This document shows, piece by piece, positions 56,105-64,000 of a stretch of DNA of 64,000 nucleotides (the first letter of the stretch is position 1; the number at the start of each line of letters is the position of its first letter). The position numbers and the translations under genes were made by a program. Origin of the DNA: Zonotrichia leucophrys gambelii (taxonomy: Eukaryota > Chordata > Aves > Passeriformes > Passerellidae); assembly GCF_028769735.1 (NCBI RefSeq), contig NW_026992299.1:112073-176072 (forward strand), in the 5' to 3' direction. The notes under the pieces were generated by a model. The model was not told where the DNA came from and searched no databases. It saw only the letters and a list, made by a program, of their open reading frames with translations.

Positions 56105-59100
56105 TCCCGTTCGTGATTTGTACAGAGACCCCCAGCCGGCAATAGTATATAGATGTTAAATTACATCTATGATAAATTAATAGGTATTATTTCATTCATT
56201 TTGATATCTTTTCATTTAATATAGATTTATATATTTTCATTTCATATAGATTTGGTTTCTTCCTCCAGCTTGGGAGAGTGAAGATTTACAACAGTGCAAA
56301 ACCTTCTGCCCACACAGCAGTCAGCCCCCGGGCATGTGCATGCACACCCACCCACTGTGCTTGCTCTTCTCAGCATCTCAGGGCTGCTGTTTGCACAGAA
56401 TTGGGATGAATTTAACTCGACAGAGCCACGAGTGGGGTGTCCAGCTTGTCAAGAACACTCACATGGTAACGAACAACACAGCACTCTCACATCACATTAT
56501 CACAGGTCATTTCATTTTTGCTGGGCACTGAGGAAGTCTCAAAAGAACCAAAGACACAGACAACGGGGTGGAAAACATTGGCATCATGGTACTGCTGGTA
56601 TCCTCATGGAGGAAAATCTCTTGGATTTCTTAAGGTGGGAGCTTTCCAAAAACTAGGAAAATTGCTCAGCACTGGCTGCCCAATTGTGAATGGTTTTCTT
56701 GACTTGGCAAAGCTGGGGTGTTAACAATGGACTCCGTCCTTGGTTCAAATCACCTGCCCTCACCTGCAGACAAAAGCAGCAGCACCACCACCACCAGCTA
56801 CATCAGTCAATGTTCTCAAAAAGCTGTGTTAAATTTGGGCGATCAAAACACCTCAGACACTGTGGATTAATGACAAGACTCTGAGGAACAGTTCCAAAGC
56901 AAAGGGCAGCAGCTTCTCTCTGGGCGACTCCTTGTGCTCCGAGGCAGCCGGGCTGGCCTGGCTGCCCAGGACCCTGCGCTCCACGGGCTCTGCAGAGCTG
57001 CACAGCGGGGAGGCAGCTTCGGGCACCTCAGCCCTGGGCAGGAGTGGCTGCTTGCTCTGCAGGGCTGCCTGTGGGCAACAGCAGGGTGCTGGCCTTCTGC
57101 TCTTGGCCCCAGCCTGGCCTTGCAGGGCTAATCCTGTTCCCTGTCTCAGATGTGCTAAAGACAAACATGTTTGTTTGCAGCTCAGCACAGGTGTGATTTG
57201 CACCACAAAAGACCAAAGGACTAAGGCCTGAACAACAGACCCTGATTGAAGTCTCAGCAACAGGACCTGAGCCAAAGTTGCCCTCTAGATGACCTTTCCA
57301 ACCCAATGTTCTATGTATCTGCTCCTTAACCAAGTGTTACTATGAAAAGGATTGTTGCATCCATTCACTGGTGAAACACGTCTTCACCTTTCTGCATGAG
57401 GAAAACGGACACACCTGGCCTTGGTTCCTCCTAGAGCCCTGGGCAGGCTCGGGGAGAAAACCAAGAGGAGAATGAAACCAGCTGTGCCCCCAGCAGGAGC
57501 TCTGGCACATTGGTCGTCCAGCACTATCAGAGCCAGGCTGCTCTCACAGCGCACTCGGGAGCCTCGTGACCGGCAAGGCGGAGGCACCGCAGGATTTCCC
57601 GGTTCCCGACCGTGGCTCTGCAGGGCTTGGCTGGGACAGCTTCCCCCAGCTGATGTGCAGCTCTGGATGAAGGGGGGGAAAGCATTGGGGTACCTGGTGG
57701 TGCATCTTCCTGAATCACCCAAGGCACCCTTTTGTAATAATGCTGAGGTGCATTGCTTAGCTTATCCTTTCCTGACTCTTTTTTGTACTTTTGCCTTACA
57801 GTAAATTACACTGTTCCTTCAGCTGGTGTCTGTGTCTGCATCGCTGACCCTCCCCACCATCAAAACAAACACACAGCCAATTTAGCATGAGACCTGCCTC
57901 TTTGCCAGCCCATCTCTTGGCAAACACCCCTGGTGGCCATCTCCACAAATGAAATTCCCACTTTGCAACTTCCTTTTCTGCAGGCAGGTGAGAAAAGGAG
58001 CCACTCCCAGTTATGGAAACCTCCAGAAACCAGCTGCTTTCAGCAGTCACAACCCTGAAATATCAACCTCCTTCCTTAACCTGACACAGAGAGCTCCCAC
58101 CTAAAGGCCTTTTGTCCAAGGATAGCCACAGAAGAGCTTGAGAAGGGAGCAGTTTGAAACACAACTGCTTCAGAGTTTAAACCTGCCTTTATCAAATGAG
58201 CACACACCAACCAGTCCCAAAGGGAAAGCAGGCAGGAAAGAGAAGCTCCTCTCCCACAACAGCAAACTCTGTGCTTCCTTCTGTTCCAGCAGGAGAGTGG
58301 AGGCCATGGGCTACCCCTCACTTTGGGAAGGAGCTCTGGGAATTGGCCTGATCTGGGAGGGCAGCAAAAGGAATTCTCCAAAAAGTAGGAAAAGATTCTC
58401 TGGAAGGAATAGATGATGACAATATTTCTTCAGAAAAGTGAAAAAAAAATAATTGATGCATTTCAAAACTGCCCACACTGAAATTTTTTTGCCAATACAA
58501 TAACTCCAAAGTCTCTGTGGTGTGTCATGAAGCTCAGGAATGAACCTGCAAGGCTTGGATAAACATCATTGCTCTCCGTCCCCCAGAGCACAAGCAGCTC
58601 CCAACAAGACTTCAAGACTAAGGGACCAAGGTTCCCCCTTCAGCTCTCCACAGCAGCTCTAGGGAGTCTCTCTCCATTGCAAGATCTCCTTTGTCAGTCT
58701 ACAGTGACAAGAGCTGGCTGCAGGAGGCATTTCATTGGAGCTCTCCCCAGATTGGGGGAAGAAAAAGAAGAGGTGATTGCTGAGGAAAGAAAAAGGCAAC
58801 CCTGTTAGGGGAGACACCAGCGTGATTTCGCTACAACTCTAGGCCAGAAATCCCTTGAAGAAAGCAACATCCATCCATGGGGCAGCACTTTAGCTTTGAT
58901 ATCCATGCTGACAAAATTGCTTAAAATTGCTGCCCCTTCCTGCTGCTGTAGCTGACTCCAAATCATGAGAAATGTGCCAACTCTGCCAGAGACAGGTAGA
59001 GATGGTGAGATAAAACCAGCTAGTCTGCTGAAAAGGAGTCCAAATGAATGTTTTCTAACTCCCTGTTTTCATCCTTTCCCCAGCCAAGCCAGAGCAATGT

Positions 59101-59264
59101 CCTTCCTCTCTGTCCCCTATGGTTACACAGACAGGGGATGCAGAACGGGGACAGAGCCTGTCACTGATGCCAGTGCCCTGCTCTGCCCTTCCCTGCCTGC
59201 CTTGCCCTTCCCTGTCCTGCTGCAACGTGCTGTTCTGTGCTGTGCCGAGCCAAGCCTGGCCAGC
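56105..59264. other. Non-coding stretch
   Basis: No supported gene in about 3.2 kb. AT-rich at 56150-56260 with repeated TATAGATTT, GC-richer at 56930-57140 and 57420-57660. Frames there are overlapping and lack family signals. Confidence 0.4.
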
Positions 59265-59340
59265 AGTTGTCACGCATTTAGGGAATGACCCTCCCCTGTG
59301 CCGGCCACCAGCATAATAAACATACCACTTTCTAACTTTG
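59265..59340 (+). mobile_element. LTR fragment related to the LTR at 49137
   Basis: TAATAAACATACCACTTTCT matches TAATAAACACACCACCTTCT near 49717 with a few changes, and the preceding CCTGTGCC also aligns. Only the poly(A)-region part is recognisable. Confidence 0.5.
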
Positions 59341-59389
59341 ACTAATTAGAGAGGCTTTGTCCTCTTTCAGTTTTTCAGTTTTAACAGTT

Positions 59390-59485
59390 CTGGGAGCTTT
59401 TGTTTTCCCTGACAGAAGTACAGTTGCTGCCAAGGGAAACACACCCAAAGACCAGTAGTGACCCAGCCTTCCCTTTGCTTCCCTT
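59390..59485 (+). repeat. Diverged repeat, copy A
   Basis: Aligns by eye with 63030-63120, sharing GACAG(A/T)AG, ACAGTT.CT.CCAA and TTCCCTTTGCTTCCC. Origin unknown. Confidence 0.5.
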
Positions 59486-60454
59486 TTCCTTCCCTCACTG
59501 CTACACAGCACTCTCATACCAGGACCTCAGTGCTGCCTCACCTGAGGATTTAGAGCTGCCTCCAGGCCTTTCAGGCTAAGTGCAGGTTCTCAGGACTCAG
59601 GTTTTCCTGGCTTCTTGGGAAAAGGTGTTTGCTTCATCTGGACATCTTGGGGTTTCATCAGAGGAACCAGGAACAGGCAAATTTCATCTCCACTGTGAGT
59701 TCTTCATTCTGCTGGTTCCCATGGAGCTTAAATGCCAACCTAAGCTCATCGTTCCTCTGGTACCCATAGACCATCACAACCCTTCCATGGCCTCTCCAGA
59801 GAGGAGCAGCTGCACATCTTCAGAGCAGCAGTTGCCAGCCTGCAGCCCATCAGGGAGAGAAAGAGCTTCTACCCTTGCTTTCCAAGCAGGTCCTGGTTAA
59901 TGACTCTTTAAAGTGTTTTCCTGCAGTGCTCTATCATGGGTAGATCTCAAGTGAGAATCAGGTAGAAAGTGTCAAGTCACCTAGGAAGGGAGACCTTGAA
60001 ACCAGAAAGATTCTCTGCCTGCTATTCCTGTCCTCACTGCGGATTTGGAGGGTGTTCTGGCATTTTGCAGACAGCCTCTCTGTAGGAGTACAAGGGCAAG
60101 GTGAAAGATATTGCCTATCAAGTGGTCAGTGTTAGATGCACTCTCCTCTTTCTGTGAATGAAGCCAAACTAGGACTCTGATAGGACATTGCAGATGTTCA
60201 AGACTGTCTGCCCTGCAAATCAAGCCATGCCACTGAAATGAGCTCTGTGTGCCCCACAACAGCTGCAGCTGCAGAATATGGCCTCATCCTCAAGGCTGTT
60301 TATAGAATAAACTCACAGTACAAGTTTAGCATGCATGTCTGCAGGTCTTGGCACTTTCTGGGTGAATCCATTTTCTGTGGTTTTTGTGATGAGAAACCAA
60401 ATGTAGCCAAATCCCAAAGCTGCGGAGAAGATGCAAAAAGCTGTGATTATAAGG

Positions 60455-60458
<4 letters not shown>

Positions 60459-60492
<34 letters not shown>
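60459..60492 (+). repeat. (TG)n microsatellite
   Basis: Fifteen TG dinucleotides followed by CGCG. Confidence 0.95.
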
Positions 60493-60729
60493 TCTCTGTG
60501 TATGTCTATATCAGATTTTCAGTCCATGCTTTAATCCATGTACGTGTCAATTAGGATAAATATTTTTAAGAGGAAGGACTCACTCCTCCAATCCCCTGGG
60601 AAGTCTGAATACATTTCTGGTACTGAAGTTGCTGTGTGCTTCCTGTGATGTTTGATCCAAGGCAGCACTAGAGCTCTGCATCCCAAAGACACATTGTGGA
60701 GCCTGACCAATATGTTTGGATTCTTGCAG

Positions 60730-60944
60730 CCACCCCAGACACTTCAGCCCCCAGTGCTCCAGCTGGCAGTGCAGATTCTGCAGCATGGACAGCCCCCTGC
60801 TGGCTGTGGAATACTCCTGGGGAAGAGGAATTGCCACCCCTGGATCTGGACATGGTGCTTGAGACACTGGAGGAGATGTTTTCTCCCTCTGCTTGGGCAA
60901 TTGCATTGGACAGGGAAGGAAGGGGCTGTACTGAGAGCTTGTGA
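60730..60944 (+). CDS. Candidate terminal exon, unidentified
   Basis: After a good acceptor (TTGGATTCTTGCAG) the plus strand is open for about 71 codons to a TGA. It includes WLWNTPGEEELPPLDLDMV and LETLEEMF, a composition unlike random GC-rich frames. No donor or neighbour exon was found, and I cannot name a family. Confidence 0.3.
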
Positions 60945-63029
60945 ATGTTGCTACATGGCTGAGAAGGAAAAGCTTCTTGAGTTCAGCTGTGAATGGACAA
61001 GGAAGGCTTTGCTTGGTAAAGTAAGATTTCCTAAAGAAGAGGGAATGAAAATGTCATCCCTGAGTAAGGATGAAAATGTGTGAGCCTGTGTTGGCCAAGT
61101 TTGGCTGCTCCTTTTCCTGGGAAGAATCCCTGATGCAGGAGCATTTGCGGCGAGGAAGTGGAAGATTTGTAGGTTCTTTGTAGGTTTGTTTGATGGGAGA
61201 GAAGAGAGTTTGGAGAAGTGGCACTGTAGGCCCAGTGTCCCGTGCAGGGAGGGGCATGCCAGAGCTGCCTCTGTTGCAGCAGCAGATGTGGGCTGTGCCT
61301 CTTTTGGGTGAAAAGGCCAAGGCAAAGCAAGGGCTGGGCTGCAGCTGCTGCTGCTGTGTGAGCCCTGCCGTGCGTGTAGGTGCTCCCAGAGCTGTGGCTG
61401 GGGCTGGGCTGCAGCTGCATATTTCTTGTCCTCTCAGAAAGCTGCTGCCTGCAGTCCAGTTTCCATCTGGGAAATCCTCAGCTGGGCAAACTGGCCAGTC
61501 TATGCTGTCCACGTTGCAGATCTCAGTCCCCTTGCTCTTGGGCATCTCTGTGGGAAGAGATGTGTGTTCCCATGCTGTCCCTGCCAAGCTGCAGCCTGGA
61601 TGAGACTGGTGTGCTCAGGGCTGTGGAGGGAAGAGCACATCCCTGTGCCAGGAGCTGGCAGGACTCCTCCTTAGCAGCCATTTCATGTGTTCAGTGTCAC
61701 CCCCATGTTCAACACTGTCACTGTCAGCTTTGACAGGTTTTGGACTGTGTTTGAGAAGTCAATTTTTTCTGACTGTTGAAGGGCTTTGGGGCCCAGAGTT
61801 CTTGTTAGGAACAAGGGATTAAGTGTGTGAGCCATGGAGTTGTTGGACCAGGTGTTTTGTGTAAGTGGTGAGAAGGGTTTCTTCCTTTCTGTTTCTCTTT
61901 CAAGGGGAATATTAATGTTGCCCCTGAGTCTTCAGGAGGGGAGCCTGTGGACAGCTGCAGCAGAGGGAGCTTTGCCTGGCACTGAGAGCTGCAGGAACAA
62001 TTCCCAGGAGCCCAAGGAGCTTGGTAAGGACAGAGCCACCACTGGTTTAGAGAGGGGTGAGATGGCTGCTCTGAGCCTGCCTCTGGCAGGAAGGGAGATG
62101 AGAAGGGTTGAGTTCCTGTCTGCAGGCTTGGTGCTTCCTGGTGCCTTGAGTTCAACTCCTGCACGGGCACAACCCGCCTGAGCCCTGCCCTCCACGCTTC
62201 TCCAGAGGCTCGGACACTGAGTCCTCTGCTGGGGCAAGAGACCAGGGAATAAACCTGACCTTGTGGGAGTTGTGTCACCAAGCCAGTGTGTCCCAGTTTT
62301 GTGCTGATGTCCATGGATAAGTTTGCTGCAGGATGTCAGTGCTCTGAAGGCAACCCTGAGTGAGTCTTGAAGCAAGAGAGGAAAAGCCCAGCAAAAGGTC
62401 AGTGTAGAAGTCTGAGATTTTTGTCTCCAAGCATTAAATCCATGTAGTGCCAGTCTGCTGATAGCTGTAGTGAGATACATTAAAAATACTAGCAGCAGAA
62501 GCTCTGAGGCCAAAGAAAATCATTACTCACAAATCCAGTAGCTCAAGGAAAAACTGAAATTACCCCTTTAAATTAGCAAGAACTAAAGGGGAGAGAGAGC
62601 ACTTTGGGTCTACATTCTTGAGCAAAGCTGGTGCTGCCTGCAGTCCTGTTAGGGAGCTCTTTCCCTCTGGGATGACCGAGAGCTGGTGGTTGTTTTGGAG
62701 GAGCTGTTGCTCACTGCAGAGGGCAGGTTGTAGACGGCAGGGAACGGTGCTAGTTCATAACTCAGCTCCCAGCACCTTCAGCTTCAGCCATTTCAGTGAG
62801 GACTGAGGTCTCTCTGTCAGCACAGAGAAAGAACCAGGCTGGGCTTCTTTGTGGCAGCTGGCACTGTCTGTGTTTCAAGCTCTCATGGGGGCCCTTTGCA
62901 CTGCAAGGGCTTTGACTTTATTGGGATACTTCAAAACTTCTGAAGTTTTAAACACTTGGAAAGAGTCTGGCTTCTTGAAGAGCGAGCTTCAAACTGCCAA
63001 GTGATAGTCTGCCTTTCCTGCCATCTTTT
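60945..63029. other. Non-coding stretch
   Basis: No supported gene; overlapping chance frames on both strands at 61050-62500. Confidence 0.4.
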
Positions 63030-63120
63030 ACAGTCTTTGATAGAAGGACAGTTACTTCCAAAGGGACAAATGATGCACAGAGGCCAATATTGACCTAGTG
63101 TTCCCTTTGCTTCCCAGATT
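63030..63120 (+). repeat. Diverged repeat, copy B
   Basis: Partner of 59390-59485, about 3.6 kb away in the same orientation. Confidence 0.5.
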
Positions 63121-63209
63121 TCCAGCTGATCTGCCTTGCCAGGAGGGCTGCCCTGCATGGGAAGAAGGATCAGAGGAGAGCCTGTGAGCATGAGGCAGGT
63201 GGAATCCCT

Positions 63210-63475
63210 TAGTATACACATAGATTTATAGATTTCTACAATTATACTTCTATATCCATATAGTTGCATTTATAGATTTATAGAGGTGTGTTTATATGTG
63301 CATATATATATACATCTATACAGTTAAATTTATCTATGTTTTAATAGATGGAACAGAATTAGTTAAATTTTTCAATTTTGAGATTTACATTTATATATTT
63401 ATAGAGTTACATTTAGATGACTACATTTAGACGGCCAGATTTAGATGCTTGCATTTAGGCGCTTAGATATAGACT
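63210..63475 (+). repeat. AT-rich degenerate tandem repeat
   Basis: Built from variants of ATTTATAGATTTATAG and, toward the right, ACATTTAGATG / GCATTTAGGCG. The period drifts between about 10 and 14 bases. Confidence 0.7.
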
Positions 63476-63479
63476 TAAT

Positions 63480-64000
63480 TGTGGGGAAACCATAAAAATT
63501 AGAGGGTTTTTAGGAAATGGTTTTAAAAAAGAGTATTTAGGCCTCAGGAGGCTCGAAGTTCTGTTACAGAGAAAAAAGTTTCCCAAGCAAGCAGAAAAGT
63601 TTCCAAGCAGTAGACGTGACAAATACAATAGGACTCTGTAGATGTGGCTTTAGGATGGCAACAAGTTTATTTAATGTATATCTTTAGAAGGTTACTGTGA
63701 ATAAGCTCTGTTCTTTGTCTTTTATGAACCAGTCTTTGTTTTAACTACTCTTACGTATTTTTAAAAAGATTGGATAGAAAGCTTGTCAAAATGTCCCTTT
63801 TTTTGGTGTGATTGGTTGAAATCTTAAACTGAGATGGTTTTATGTCATTCCGTTTTACCCCACCTTCGGGGACATTTTCCTTTAGGCCAGCATGGGTGTT
63901 AACATCTAACAATGTTCTGAGGCTGATGTACTAATAAACAAAAAAGGCTGGTCTGAATTGTCCCCGTGTGGGCCCCTATTTTGGGCTTTTTTCCGGGCGG
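63480..64000 (+). mobile_element. LTR, cut by the window end
   Basis: Starts TGTGGGG and has AATAAA at 63933-63938 followed by a GT-rich stretch, as in an R-U5 part. The right end is outside the window, so whether a provirus follows is unknown. Confidence 0.45.

Overview
The window looks like vertebrate nuclear DNA, most likely from a bird and perhaps a songbird. It has spliced kinase exons with consensus splice sites, several endogenous-retrovirus (ERV) LTR families, decayed TTAGGG repeats and many small GC-rich islands. This assignment rests on pattern and memory, not on a search. Nothing in it is bacterial: there are no operons, CRISPR arrays or plasmid genes.

Layout, left to right. 1-3331: the 5' part of a gammaretrovirus-like provirus on the minus strand (LTR, tRNA-Arg-like primer site, splice donor, broken gag, and an open protease/RT frame running off the window edge behind an in-frame UGA). 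3334-8768: mostly non-coding, with a promoter-like GC-rich block, a solo LTR (5580-5959) and an interstitial telomere-like block (7138-7328). 8769-18594: a minus-strand multi-exon gene. Seven exons match the PAK/STE20 kinase domain exon by exon; upstream, in compatible phase, lie a Ser-rich linker exon and three phase 0-0 exons that read as coiled coil. A 1.3-kb LTR sits in its large intron. 20815-45885: a tandem array of about 14 full units plus partial ends, with a 1.66-kb unit in copies 1-2 and 1.75-1.77 kb afterwards. Each full unit carries one minus-strand candidate exon (43-46 codons, phase 0-0, GTAAG donor) and a strongly conserved GC-rich core. 46379-46655: a candidate minus-strand exon ending in a hydrophobic segment. 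47130-56104: a cluster of LTRs, including an alpharetrovirus-like LTR, primer site and degenerate pol/env fragments, and a nested 3.2-kb LTR element with near-identical LTRs and no visible pol. 56105-64000: mostly non-coding, with microsatellites, a diverged local duplicate, one weak candidate exon, and an LTR cut by the window end.

The most notable points are the apparent coiled-coil/PAK kinase chimera, its kinase domain lacking the usual activation-loop Thr, and the adjacent tandem array. The array's repeated exon has the same strand, symmetric phase and nearly the same length as the coiled-coil exons, so the array could be an amplified exon module of the same gene. That link is inference. 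Scattered single-base deletions in the array may be assembly errors and limit any claim about intact frames.
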